From Phlegmacium glaucopus (lineage: Eukaryota > Basidiomycota > Agaricomycetes > Agaricales > Cortinariaceae): 64,000 nt of DNA. A program made the translations under genes and the position numbers. Shown here piece after piece: positions 25,932 through 38,329 of the stretch. Numbering within the stretch: the first letter of the stretch is position 1; every line of letters starts with the position of its first letter. The notes under the pieces are model-generated. The model saw only the letters and a program-made list of their open reading frames with translations. It was not told the origin of the DNA and did not search any database. The stretch spans positions 62,001 through 126,000 of the forward strand of contig MU130575.1 in NCBI GenBank assembly GCA_015039465.1. Direction: 5' to 3'.

Positions 25932-27138
25932 GAGGAGTTTTCAACACAAGCTAATGGATATATGCAAGAGCTGATCTTGAACTCTTTCTTATGCTAAAAT
26001 TCATCCTGCAAGCTAACTGCATTCAATAATCATCATGCATGATCATTAAATTCAAACGTCACGACCCTTCCGAATTGCGCAATCCCATAATCGGGTCACT
26101 TCCATTCAACAAAGAACAGTGACTGGTCTTCGATGAACCATGATCGCGTACTAATTCCGGGTAAGGGTTGTCACTCAACACATCCATCGATTTCAATATC
26201 TTCCAAGTTGTTGGAGTTGATATACATATTATGTAGAAAGTAATCACCGAATTTGAATTTGAATGTTCTATCTACTAAATATGACCTTTATCAACTTCTT
26301 AGCAGCTTGGCTGATGTCATTAATCGACCACGAGTTGTAGACATATAAAGCTAGGTCCACCATCGGATGAGGGTTACACCAGAACTTCCACAGTCGTTCG
26401 AATGGCATTCCAGTGGACGGTAAGATCTTTATTCACTATTATAACTGCCTCTGCTAAAGCCAAGAGTTGAACCAACCCCGGCCGACACTATCTCTACCCA
26501 GGTTTCTAAGTAATCGATGCCTTTTTTCGATGCTTGGTTTTGTAGGCATCGAAAAAGGGCATCGATAAGTCAAGAAAACATCCTCTTCGATTCTCTACAT
26601 ACTATCCGCCCCTACTTTTTCTGCCAGTGTTCAAGTTGATGCAGCAAACTTCGTAAAGCAAGCAAAAAGCAAGTAACATCCGATTCTGTCTCTAATAATT
26701 TATCGAGCTTACACTAATCGGGGCAGTCGCGCATCCATTGTATTCAATTTGCAGCGATTGTATTGGATATGATGTATCGACTATAACAACCGGCGCGACT
26801 CTTATTTCTCAGGCAATTATTAGTATGTAACGTCCACCTTCTATCGTTCATTTTATTCATCCCAACTTTCAAAAGTGTCAATCCCCAGATCATAATAATT
26901 CCAGCATTCAGATCCTTAGGTCAGTCAGAATTATTGTATCTCTTGGAGACTCCGCTGACACTTATGAAGATTACATTTTTTGCACCCAGCCTTACTTGGA
27001 AGTATCTGATCGGTTGCGAGGAATTTCAGGCGTACCAGAGGTTTACAAACCATCTGGTCCAATGCCTCCAAAACTAATGAACTCAATTAGTAGCACAATT
27101 ACCATCAGTTTTGCTACAGTAGATATGATACCTACATT
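25932..27138. other. Long intergenic region with a hairpin
   Basis: Between two convergent genes. An ATG at 26402 followed by a good donor (GTAAGATC), and several possible acceptor and donor sites to 27000, hint at a small multi-exon gene, but I could not assemble an uninterrupted frame. A 21-bp inverted repeat lies at 26513-26566. Confidence 0.4.
26513..26566. repeat. Short inverted repeat (hairpin)
   Basis: ATCGATGCC...TCGATGC at 26513-26533 pairs with GCATCGA...GGCATCGAT at 26546-26566: a 21-bp stem with one mismatch and a 12-nt loop. It could be a small foldback insertion or an RNA hairpin. Confidence 0.6.
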
Positions 27139-30100
27139 TTAAGTGATATGGTCATAACTAGCCACCACATCGTTACATCGTCCACAAAGTACATCATCTT
27201 TTGGTCGTGTATATGTCCAGCACCGTGGGCATTTATGGAGATTCGCAGGTCGTATACGTATAACCATATCTTCGTCGGAGTCTTACAAATAAAAGGGATC
27301 AGAAAGCGGAAAAATCAAATTTCGTTCTAATTACTTACCTGGTATCTGGGTGGTTTTCAAGTGAAGCCACTCTGGTGAATTCGTTCCTAACGACCCTTCA
27401 TCTATGATAGTTACGTCGGAGACAATGAAGAGAGTCTTGAGGAAGTTTTCTGAAAAATTTTTGGATAAAGGTTAATGAAAATCTATCAATGATAACAGCA
27501 AAAAAGTTTCATGCCTTGACGTCGCAGCATAGCAAGAAAATGGTTTTCAGGCAGATCCGGCGGTAGGACAATATCAACAACTGCTTCCAGAGCACTTTTT
27601 ATTTGTCTATCACAACGGCTTTAGACCTGATTCCGAAACGTATCAATAAAAGATACCCACTTTTGCTCTCGAGCTTTCTCTAAAAGCGCGAGGACATCTC
27701 CCCGGACCACAAGTAGGTGAGCCATATCTTGGGCTACTCCTATGTCTTTCCAATCATGGCTCTAAAAGAAAAAGTCTAGTCAGATGACTAAAGTTCCAGA
27801 ACTAAATGGTCTTACCAAAGGCTTCCAGGGAGTCATGAAGACTGATTTGTCATCGGCTTTCCATGTTGCATGAATCTCTTCAGCAAGATAAGGAAGGACG
27901 GGAGCCACAATCTTAGTCAAGGTACCCAAAACCTGTTTCGTATTACAAACGATCAGACAAACCATACCGGATGAGGTTTGCGAAATTACCTGTTCCAGCA
28001 CTGTGATTACGGCTCGTCTCTGATGACTGTCGATGGCGTCCGCATAAAGAACATCCTTGGTGATATCCAAATAGAGCGAGGACAAAGTTATGTTCGCAAA
28101 ATGATTCAATGCATTAATTACTTATTTCAGGCAAGAAATGGATGTAGGGTTAGTAGTGATAATTAAATCATGATAAAACTGAAAATACCTTTTGGGAAAT
28201 TATAGGCGGTATATTCTTCTAACGCAGTTTGTTCTAGATTATATAGTTCATGCATAACATATTTTTCAGCCTTTGCACAAGCAAATGAGCGAGTCGCGCT
28301 TGGGGGGAAAAGAAAACGAACGACGCACGTAACCCATCTCAGCTCTAGGAACTCTCTCCATTTTCGCCAACGTCTCAGGAGGGCCAAGGTTCGCAAGACA
28401 AAATCGAGCAGAATTGCGTAGTTTTCGAAGCGATTCTGCCACTTGAGTGATGACGGTTGGGCCAATAGACATATCTTTCCAGTGTTCGACTGTAGCGGCC
28501 CACAGTCTTAAGACGTCGGCGCCATAGGCGAGTTGTGTCTTGTCCTGCACCAAAAAAAATAACTAAGCGAACAAATTTTTCGATAACAGCAAATTGGATC
28601 AGAAACCGTACATCAGACCCCTTCACGATCGTCATAGGATTGACAATATTTCCCAATGACTTGCTCATCTTCTTCCCTTTCTCATCCAACACCATTCCAT
28701 GTGTCATCAGAGCAGCATAAGGGCTAACAGGTCTCTGACCAGCAGGTGCAGAACCAAGAGCAGTCAGAAGTTGACTCTGGAACCAACCTCGATGTTGATC
28801 AGAGCCTTCTAGGCATAGATCAGCATCGAATTGTCGACCAACACCATCCTCTTTCCCCCGATCGTTACCCACACCCATCTCCGATAACATCGACCACGAA
28901 GTCCCACTATCAAACCACACATCCATTGTGTCTTTCCCTTTCTCCCAACTCTCCACCGCTGTCTTGCCCTCTTCCAATAGATGAGGTGGCACAAACTCTT
29001 CGATGGGCGAATCCCACCAATCGAGGTTCTTGGTCTCCATAGCGCTAATGATGTAATCGAGGGATTGGGAGTCTAAGACAACTTTGCCTGTCTCGATGTG
29101 ATGTAGCGCAGGAATTGGCACTCCCCAGACACGCTGCCGCGAAATACACCATTCAGAGCGCGACTGGATGAATGATTCAAGGCGATTACGGGCTTTTTCG
29201 CAGAAGGAAAAAATGATTAGTAGGTTGGAAGGACAATGGACAGGGGGAAACTTACAAAGTTGGGGGTAGAACGACACCGTTTCCAACGCACTGAGCGCAT
29301 CCTCTTTGATACCATCCAGATTGGAAAACCACTGCGACGTCGCCCTGTTAAAAGAGGAGAAAATAATTGTAAATTTAGATAATAGTAATGCAAAAAAAAA
29401 AACGCGAGTCATACGTCATAATAACAGGTTGGTTCGTCTTCCAATCATACGGGTAACGGTGCCTTATCTTTTCCGTCTTGACAAGCCTATGCCCCTTTTG
29501 CAACAATTCTACCATAGCCGCATTTCCCTTAACCAGAACGTTTTTACCAACCAAACTTGCTGCCGCTTCTTCCCCAACAACATTTGCGATCTCTGATGAG
29601 AATGCTCCTTTCTCGTCGACATGGCATAACATAGTGGTGGCACTAGAAAGTAGACCCAGGGAGCGGAAAGCAATATAATCCTCTTGCCCATGAGCAGGCG
29701 CACAATGAACTAGACCAGTGCCGGAGAGGGCAGTTACATGTGATGAAGGGATAATTTTCAACGACTTGGCAGAGGGACACAGAGAAGAAAATAATGGTTT
29801 GTAGGAAACTCCAACGAGATCTGATCCTGTTAAACAATAGTTAATAATCCAGTTGTTTCAAAATAGCGGGAAGCAGAAATATAAATACCCTTGATTTGAC
29901 CATATCTGTAAATAGGCTTAAGGATATCGCTTGTAGGTACTAGTCTGCTATTGGCAAAAATCACAGCACCTCCATCGCTGATGTGATTCTTGCATCTAGA
30001 AATGTCATATACAAGATCGTTGTTAACCGCAATTCCCTAAAGATACACGAAAACAAAGCATATCAGCTCGAGAACCGACCAAGTCGTCTTGAACGCGCAC

Positions 30101-31301
30101 CATATTGGCCGACAATGTCCAAGGTGTCGTTGTCCACACTGCTAATTGGACTTTCTCCTGAGTCGAGACGATATTGCGTAGGAATTCATTTTCAATGTTC
30201 GACTCTTTGTCGATATCAAACAGAACGTAGGCGGCATGGGATAAATGGCCTTCCATGTACTCCAGCTCTGCTTCAGCAAGCGCAGATCGCGATGATGGAG
30301 AATAATACACTGGTTTGTGTTGCCGATATATCAAGCCTATAATAACGAAAAGAGGGGAGATGAGAATTTCTTTTTTTGACCATGGAACTGGACGAAACAA
30401 ACCTTTCTCGACCATTTTTTGGAATATCCGCAGCTGACGAATGACATAATGGCGGTCTTGGAAAATATGTTAAAGTGATGAGTAGAGCAAATCATATCTT
30501 CACAGACCAAAAGTCCGATAAGTCCTTTCCCTTGAATCCCAATCTGCCATGATTCCTAATGGTCGAAACTGTTCTCTCTGAGAATTTATCTCACGTAGAG
30601 CGGTTGCTCTTGCTGCACGTCTGATTTCAGAAGCTGGGGTGACCAAAGGATCCAGCTGTTCGAAAATCGGAGAGTTGAAGTTATTATTATTAAGAATAAA
30701 ACAAAGGTAACATACCTCTGTTTCCTTTAACGCTTTATTTTCAATTGGAAGACCATGACAATCCCATCCTGGCACGTAACTCGACGCGTCGTGTCAACAG
30801 CCCGTTCGAGAATACGACGTTCAGAGTACATACTGAACTTTCCGTCCTTGTAGCACATGGAAGCGGTTGATAATGTCCTTTATCACCTTATTCAAAGCGT
30901 GGCCTATACAAGACTATCAGAACTTGGTTCTTCACAGGCGGCGTCAAAGAAGAAGCTAAAGTTACCCATGTGTAGGTCTCCATTAGCATAAGGTGGTCCA
31001 TCATGTAAAACGAATAAAGGACCTGTTGCATTGTCCCACTATTCAAACAGTTAGCCATGAAGGAAGAAAACACAGATCTTAGATCATTCACCTGCCACCG
31101 ATACAGGTCATCGCATGTTAACTTCCGGTACAAGGCATCAATTCGCTTAGGATCAGGACGCAGAACAAATGAAGTCTTGGGAAGTAGTAATGTTTTTGTG
31201 AATGCCTTATTGTCTACCGGTTTTGCATTGGAAGAAAGGTACCGCGAGAGAGTAGACCCCTGGAGATGACGGAAGGTCGAATGCGGTATCCTCGCAGTCA
31301 T
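27139..31301 (-). CDS. Isoleucyl-tRNA synthetase, mitochondrial
   Basis: Class I synthetase that charges mitochondrial tRNA-Ile. The start is the ATG at 31301; residues 1-40 are Ser/Thr/Arg/Lys-rich with few acidic residues ([20 protein letters not shown]), a likely import presequence. The HIGH signature is in [19 protein letters not shown], spliced within the HMGH motif. Next are [33 protein letters not shown], the editing domain ([16 protein letters not shown]), the [17 protein letters not shown] motif, [27 protein letters not shown] and [12 protein letters not shown]. The C-terminus has the zinc finger typical of bacterial/organellar IleRS ([10 protein letters not shown]...LCGRC), in the last exon 27139-27290. 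Many short introns separate the blocks. No disrupting mutation was found, although not every junction was traced. Confidence 0.93.
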
Positions 31302-31385
31302 TGACCAGGACGAAATTTGGTCGAAAAGTTATTATAAAGCGTCGTTTTCTAGGTTACATTTTCCAGGATTCAACTGTCTTCAGCG

Positions 31386-31458
31386 TCTTCGCTAGTATAT
31401 CGGTTTAGTACACGCGCCTGTCACGCGCGAAAGCTGGGTTCGACTCCCAGGCGAAGAG
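31386..31458 (+). tRNA. tRNA-Asp (GTC), intronless
   Basis: The acceptor stem TCTTCGC pairs with GCGAAGA. The anticodon stem-loop CGCGC-CTGTCAC-GCGCG carries GTC, and the T arm is CTGGGTTCGACTCCCAG. It is 73 nt with no intron and has one extra T in the D loop compared with the gene at 17004. It lies 84 bp beyond the divergently oriented IleRS start. Confidence 0.92.
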
Positions 31459-31593
31459 TTTTGCTTCCCCGTTATTTCTCTTTTTCAGTGTTCGTTCACT
31501 TAGAGTGAAACCAGTGACATCGCAAATATCATATCGAAAGAGTGAGGTGGTTTGAGTATTATGTCTGATCTAAACTACATTACAACCATAAAT

Positions 31594-33045
31594 CTATGAA
31601 AACCACGCCGACAACCCATCATAAACCACGAAAATAATCCCACTGCTCGGCACAGCTCTAGCTACCGTCATTCCACATCCAGCATATAAACCCTTAATCC
31701 CATGCCTCACATACATCCTCTTAAATGTACCCAAAAACGTGCCCTTAACCACCACCTTGCCCTTCGGTCTCAGCTCTTCCTCCGTCTGAATAGCGCTTTT
31801 AACAGTATCAGCCGGATAAAACATCAAAGCACCAACAGCTCCTGCTATAGCGCCTGACAGAGCTGATTCCCAAGCCAATAGTGGAGTGCTGGCTGCTTTG
31901 CCGGTATACTCAACTCCACTTGAACGAGGATCATGTCGCAGGCGATGCTCGATGAGCTTCCGAGCAACCCACTCCTTTGCAACAAACCATGCTACACTAC
32001 TCCCCGTCTCGCGGAGGAGAGTACCAGTATGACCTAACCAAAGTCCGCGAACACCATAGACTTCGATAATGGACCGAATGAGGGCGATAGGGCCTGGTGG
32101 ACGTGCTGCTATTGTAGATGGCGCAGACGGGGACAAGGCAACTGATGCCTTGTTGTATGCAAGATCATGCATCGCAACCCGAGTATGTGACTGCTGATTA
32201 TGACGAGAAGCGGAATACAAAGGTGTAGTATGTTGTTTCCCATTATCCAAAGAGGAAAAAGGATATATCGAGAGATTCGAAAGTGGCCTCCACGGTATAC
32301 GTCCTGGAGCGCCAGATATTGGGGGTGTATTGGAGACAGGAAAATTCATCATCTGTACTTGCATCTTACATTTCACCAACTCAATGGGGGTTCTAAGACA
32401 ACCACGAAGGAAAAAAAAACAAACAAAAAAAAGATCATGTCAAAAATGATGTAACTTTTTTGTGGATAGGAAGGGGGAAAAAAGACAGACAGAACAAAAC
32501 TCGTTATAAAACCCGCACCTGCAGCAGCCAGCCCAAGTTGAGGTATCGAAAGAGCCGCATGACCATGATGAGACTGCGAGAGTGAAGGATCCGAAGCTGA
32601 TATTTCCCGAATAATATTTTGAAAAGCAGAATATGCGAAGAAAAGCGTAGCAGTCTCAGTTATGGCGCCAACAAGGGGAGCTGGTAGACCCTATAAGACA
32701 CCCAATTAAAGAAACGACAATTGGTTAAATTTTGAGCGATACGTATACGAACAGGGCAACTCACCCTGTACAAACCCCTCGCTCCTTCCTCTTTCCAAGT
32801 CTGCGTCAGACAATGCATAGGACCTTCAAACCTCATCGTATTCGAGGAGGAAGGCACAAGGAGCTGTGCTTGAAGACGGACTTTGGCCAGATCGAATGGG
32901 TATTCAAGTACCTCCGCAATCATGCCTGCTATCTGGTAGGATATGAAAAAAAAAAAAAACAGGTCATTGCGCGCATCCCCTTGCCGACTGGAGACAACCT
33001 TACGCTACCAAAAAGTATATCTCTTGCTGCCTCCTGTGCAGGCAT
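31594..33045 (-). CDS. Mitochondrial carrier (SLC25), amino-acid/ornithine-type likely
   Basis: Inner-membrane metabolite carrier with three repeats. Exon 1 starts at the ATG at 33045 (MPAQEAARDILFGS) and splices to IAGMIAEVLEYPFDLAKVRL. Repeat signatures PxDxxK are PFDLAKVRLQ, TPIELVKCKMQVQ and YPADTVKSAIQ, each opening a pair of membrane helices; GLWLGHTGTLLRETGSSVAW and AGCGMTVARAVPSSGIIFVV are the other conserved half-repeats. Repeat 2 has an inserted Ser/Pro-rich loop of about 65 residues. The sequence looks closest to ornithine/basic amino-acid carriers of the Ort1/ARG11 type, but substrate contact residues were not checked. A broken, inverted partial copy lies at 55788-56756. Confidence 0.88.
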
Positions 33046-33303
33046 TGTGCTGACAACACTGGTATTAAATTTTACTTCGACCGAAATGGACGACTTGACA
33101 TACCTATTATCTGAAGCCCTCTATGTGTTCTCTATATATATGTGAAATGGGATGTGAAAATCGCGTCCGTCTTATATATGACATGAAACCATGGTAAGTC
33201 TTAAGCGGGGAGCGGTATGGAAGTTGGAACTCCTTTGGCTTCAAAAAAGGAAACTTAGATTTACAGAGGTATACAGGAACATTTTTATGTAATACAACCA
33301 GCT

Positions 33304-34887
33304 TCAAGGCTTGATCGCAATCTTGAGGGCAGTCCGACTGTTCATCTTATCCAAGGCATCCTGGAAATCGTCGAGCTTGTAGATGTCAGTTACCATACCC
33401 TTCACGTTGATCTTTCCGCCATCGAGGTAAGCAACCGCTCGAGGGAAGCAGAAGGTCTGCGAGAAGGAACCAATAATCTGTAAAAGGTATGAGCTTTAGA
33501 CTCTGAATGATCAAGATATGCTCACCTTGATTTCGTCACCGAAAATCTTGATGTACACCATTAAGCCTACAAAAACATCATTGTACAATAGAAAAACCAC
33601 TCACTTTGGAAGGCGGCCAATGAACTAACGCGCTATTATCATATACGCCATAAATCATCAATGTTCCGCCTCTCCTCACATAGTTAATACTGTCATTCGC
33701 CAATTTTTCCACACCTGTCGCCTCAACGACAACATCAAACCCATACGGATTATCCTCCTTCAATTTCTTCCACTGTGCTTCAGGCGCCTTCCGATCAAGC
33801 TCGATGTACTCATCTGCCGCGTTGATCTTTTTCGCGATGTCCATTTTGATGCCTTTGTTAGCAGCGATGACGACGCGAGAGGCGCCGTTGAGCTTCAAAA
33901 GCTGAGCAAGGATCAAACCGGTAGGACCAGCACCTAAGAGAAGCACTTCGATCCCAACTGGTGGGTTCAACTTATCCAGTCCATGAATGGCGCATGCCGC
34001 AGGTTCAAGGAGGGTCGATTCTTCATCGGTGAGATTGTAGATTTTATACAACTTCTTCTGTTGGCTGTTAAAATAATCAGATTCGGATGGGCATTGAATA
34101 GTAAGCTTTGAAAGCCTTACTATTTGATGTACTCCGCGAATCCTCCATCCTGAGTGACACCACAAGCCTGGAAGTTCTCACAGAGCAAAGACTGTCCCCT
34201 ACGGCAATAGAAACAAGTATCACACTGTTATCGGATTGAGGGTCGATGGCATCATCGATGATTTACGATCAAGATCGAGGAGATGGTAGATGGAAGGAAA
34301 GTGTCATTTTGAGTGGCTGTGTATTCTAGGGGGTGTCCGGAAATACTAACCGTGATGCCAACATCGGCAACACAACGGTCACCAATGGAAAAGCCTTCGA
34401 CGTTCTTGCCCAATTCCACTATGGTTCCAATGGCTTCGTGTCCCGGAATGAGCTGGATATATGCGCTTATTTGATGCTCTGGACGATGACCAAGGGGCGA
34501 CTTACTGGGAACTTGGAAATAAATTCTCCCTGTCTCAACAGGTAAGCATATATGAAAAGGGAGGAATGAATATAATTCTGACTTGATCAATGTGGCCATC
34601 CGTTCCACAAATACCTGTTAAACCGTCAGTGATAATCAGTAAAAATGACGGCAATAAGACTTACCGCAACAAGACACTATAACGACGTACATCATAAAGT
34701 AAGATTTTGGAAAAATGTGGCGCATATACGCACCTTTAAGCAATACTTCGTCATCGTTGATGTGGGGTATGGGTACCTGCTTGACAATGAAATCCCTGGG
34801 CTATACTGTTGTCAGAAATGAATCGACAGGGGAAGCATATATACGCACGGCATTGTACCAAAGTGCTTTCATGGTTCCTTGAGTCAT
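33304..34887 (-). CDS. Zinc-dependent medium-chain polyol/alcohol dehydrogenase
   Basis: MDR-family NAD(P)-dependent dehydrogenase, resembling fungal sorbitol/arabinitol dehydrogenases. The start at 34887 reads [13 protein letters not shown]. Catalytic-zinc residues are visible in CGICGTDGH and [16 protein letters not shown]; the structural-zinc loop has four cysteines ([15 protein letters not shown]). The Rossmann motif is [20 protein letters not shown], and the protein ends [22 protein letters not shown]. At least six introns separate the blocks, some exons being under 40 nt. Substrate specificity cannot be read from sequence; D-arabinitol, sorbitol or xylitol are the likely choices. It lies next to the carrier gene in the same orientation with about 260 bp between them. 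Confidence 0.88.
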
Positions 34888-36057
34888 GGTTTAGGTGAAG
34901 CTTGAAGAGTATTGATGGGAGATAAGGATAAGTCGAACAGGTAACTAGGGCAGGTTATATACCTACGGTTGCTCCACTTTCACATGTTATGATTATTAAA
35001 TCCCGCAAAAACGGGTCATTAACTGTGTTCTGCAAGTAGTCACCCTGTCAACCTCCGCGAACGAAGCTATGATATCATAGTAGAAAGAACGTTTTCGGAG
35101 ACGAGCCTCTGATTCTAGATGTAGTATTGCCGATATGAAGCGCGATCAGATAAAACGACGCATTGTCAGCTCCACAATGCTCCACTCTCGCAAATAGCCC
35201 AAGGTAGTCTGAGGCAGAAGTGATCCGTTCTGGTCCAGAATAAGTCATGACGTCAACATCCTAATATGGAATCCGAACTCTTCGTACCGTAGTCGACCTC
35301 GTTTCTTCTGGGACAGTCTTCTTTACCTAACACATGTTGCAAAAGTACTGGTAAGATACACTCTACAATGGAACGAAATAAATCATTCAGAACTCGTAGT
35401 ATTGCAGAAATAGATAAGAACCATTGTGCTGCCTTGAAATCTAAAGGTCCTCCATATCTCTCCAAGCTATTTTCTGAACCTCCTGGAGAATATAATACAA
35501 TTATGAATCCTTCCTTTTGTATAGGTGAGTCGCAAAGAAGAAAAAAACATAAGAGAGCTTGCGTATGATGAGGAAACCTTTTCCTGGTACGCAAGCTCTT
35601 ATAATTGCTAGCAATGCCACATAAACTCAAGGAGTCGCATAGACCGTTTCAATGATGGTATTTGAAACCTGACCTGCTCCTGTAGTAAGCCACATTTTCT
35701 GGGTCCCAGACAGATGCCTCGAATCGGATGCCTAATGGCAGAATAATTCCCCGGACCCCAACTGAACACGTCATTTTGTACTCCGGTTTCGCAGTATTGG
35801 GAGTGGTACAGATTTCTTGATATTGACGCGGCATCGTAGTAGTTGGCAATGAGAAAGACAAGTGGTTTCGATAGACAACTTGAATGCAGATGTCGTCGTA
35901 ATACTCTAAAGTCAAATAACTGGTCCTGTACTAGCAAGGGAGTCCCAGATAATCACCCGCTCCCAGAAAAGAACTCTCAACTACATACAGGTCCTTGGTA
36001 ACGTACGGGGAACAAATTTTTCAGAAATATATATATAAATATCCTCACAATAATTAA
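34888..36057. other. Intergenic region with uncertain minus-strand ORFs
   Basis: A minus-strand frame at 35649-35915 (for example YNDDICIQVVY-like and TCSVGVRGIILPLGIRFEAS segments) and one at 35253-35630 are open but overlap another frame. They show no domain and no convincing splice structure. A hairpin lies at about 35520-35600. Confidence 0.35.
35521..35602. repeat. Short inverted repeat
   Basis: AAGAGAGCTTGCGTA and TACGCAAGCTCTTAT form a stem of about 15 bp around a loop of about 20 nt (TGATGAGGAAACC...). It could be a transcription or processing hairpin, or a small foldback relic. Boundaries are approximate. Confidence 0.45.
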
Positions 36058-38329
36058 TCACGCGCGTCCCATTGGCGAACACTCCACATCCCAGTCAGTA
36101 GGCGTTAGTTCCTTTACCCTATTTCTAAATGCAGCGAGCGTACAAAACTCTGGATGACCCTCTAAATGGTTCCCGGCTTGGGCGCAGAATGGGAGTACCA
36201 TGTCTTTATTTTGATATCGCATTCGGATGTCTGCATAAGAAATTAGATGAGACTGGTTTTAGGCAGAGAGGGATAAATAGGACGAACAGTGCTGAGAAAA
36301 TGCGGGGGATATTCCAAAGTACGAAAAAATAGTTTGAGGATATGAACATTGACCTGGCGGCCCAGTCTTCTTAAACAATTCAAACGTTATAGATGCCGTG
36401 AAGGCGGGCCATCTTTTTTTAAAAAAGAAAGAATGTTATGAACCTCAACGGCTACAAGGCCCAAAACTAATACTGACCGGTCATCAAAAACATCAAACGT
36501 AGAACAAAGTCCAGCAAGCGCTGTATCGTGCGTACTGTGCACTAAGATCTTGAGAGGGTCCTGACTTCCATAAATAGCTTTATGGTGCATCTTGCGTGAA
36601 AGGTCTTCAAGGAGCCGACCCATGCCCAGTCGTCGGACTTCTTCTGTTTTATCTGTCTGAGGTGTGGGTTAGTCATTAATGGCAGTGGAAGCAATCTTAC
36701 ATCCTAGAAGAGAGACCATATATCATTCTGGGATTTTTTTACTTAACGCACAAGGACTTGCCTGCAAACCATTCGTTAACAACTGCTTTTTCCTAGTAAA
36801 AATTCTATAAGCTAACGGAAGAAAATGTAATGATTTCGGTGCGTACAATAAGGTCAATAACACTCTTGTCTTCAAATTCTGGAGGAACTTTGATTCCGTG
36901 TGCAACGGCTGCTCGAATCTTGAGCGCCGAGTGGATATTAGGAGGGATTCGATGGAAAAAGTTGGTCCTTACTGTATCCAAAACACCAGAAGCTCTTGGT
37001 CTCCCATCTACTCGTATCGGGTTTCCATCCATATACTTAGAAATCTTCTTATCTAAATGTTCTAAAGTGTGATTATAGGCCTCCGCAGCGGCTATGGATG
37101 GATAATTTCAAGAGTCGCCCCATTTCTTGAATGAAAAGCAAATACATGGATGTACCTTTCGCGAAACTTATTTGCAATATCTCTAAGCGTTTACAAGTAT
37201 AAGTGTTGCCTATGAGGTTTTCATCTTTTCCGTTCCTGCAAAGATATGATTGGAAAATGCGAAGGGCGTTGGAGAACTGAATATTGGTACCTTATTAGGA
37301 GAGAAGGAACGGTCCTAGGGTGACATTTATCCATCGGATACAACCCGTGAATGATCTGCTGGAGTGATTCTGTGGTGCGTGGCATATTTGTGCTCCTTTT
37401 TTAATAGAAGCATCTCAGATTATAACAAGGCTTTTTTGAATAATGGTAATGTACGCACCGAAAATATACAGTCTTATCGTTCAAAAGTGTATTTGGGAGG
37501 AAACCTAATCTTTATGAAAATAAATCCAAAATCCAAGAGGACGGTATAAGAACATACCTGTCGATGTATAGCTTCCGAAGATTGTATCCGAAATTGAAGG
37601 TTGACTATATTGCAGTGTGTAGTCAGGAGGAAGATACAACGAGGATGAGCGGTTGTACGGCTTACTTGTCGTCCGAGATCAGTCAATTCTCCAAGAAGGC
37701 TGCCATGGGGTATCAACCTCAAATTCGGCGAAGCGGAACCAGAAGCAAGTGTAAACCCTAGGTCACTCACCAATCTCCCTCTACTGTTGTACCATCAATT
37801 CGTTCAACAAGTTTCCCGATGTATTGCGTTTGATCGAGCTCTTTGGGTATCTTTTCTGAAGGAACGCCGAGCATGTCAGATAGGGTTGTACGGAAACGAC
37901 GAGCCGTCCTGCACATTGTCCAGTGTTCGGGAATGGATGCTGGCGGATTAGCTAGACGAACGCCAACTGGCGTACGTTCTCCTGTAATAGTGCGTAAAGC
38001 CAAAAAAAATGGGCTGGCGGGTACGCAGACTTGGGCCAAAGAAACGCACCGTGCCTGACGTAAATGTGTACCTGCTCTAGCTCTAGATTATTGGGTGCAA
38101 TTGGATACCTATCCACTGCGAGTGGCACTTGCGGATAAGGAGCTTGGGAAGTCATCAAAGGAACGTCTCGTCCATCTTTCGGCGGACTCATTGTACCCAG
38201 CGGTACCTCTTGTTCACCCTTTGTGCTGTCGATGCTATGAAGTTGTTCGAGGGTTTGCGAGTAGACAATACTACAGTTGAGCAAGGTAAACAGGGATATG
38301 AACAGCGGAAGTAAGATTCCGTGCTTCAT
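36058..38329 (-). CDS. Secreted histidine acid phosphatase (ACP6/phytase-like)
   Basis: Histidine phosphatase superfamily, branch 2, which hydrolyses phosphomonoesters outside the cell or in the secretory pathway. The start at 38329 gives a signal peptide (MKHGILLPLFISLFTLLNCS, then IVYSQ). The catalytic RHGxRxP motif is split by an intron between VHIYVRHG and ERTPVGVRL. Later come GLTDLGRQ-type sequence (LLGELTDLGRQ), VDGRPRASG-like residues, and the second catalytic motif HSTHDTALAGLCSTFDVFDD. The last two exons read PAFTASITFELFKKTGPP and DIRMRYQNKDMVLPFCAQAG, then HLEGHPEFCTLAAFRNRVKE, ending in ECSPMGRA at 36058. Cysteines near the end fit a secreted enzyme. Phytase versus lipid or other substrate cannot be decided here. 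Confidence 0.88.
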
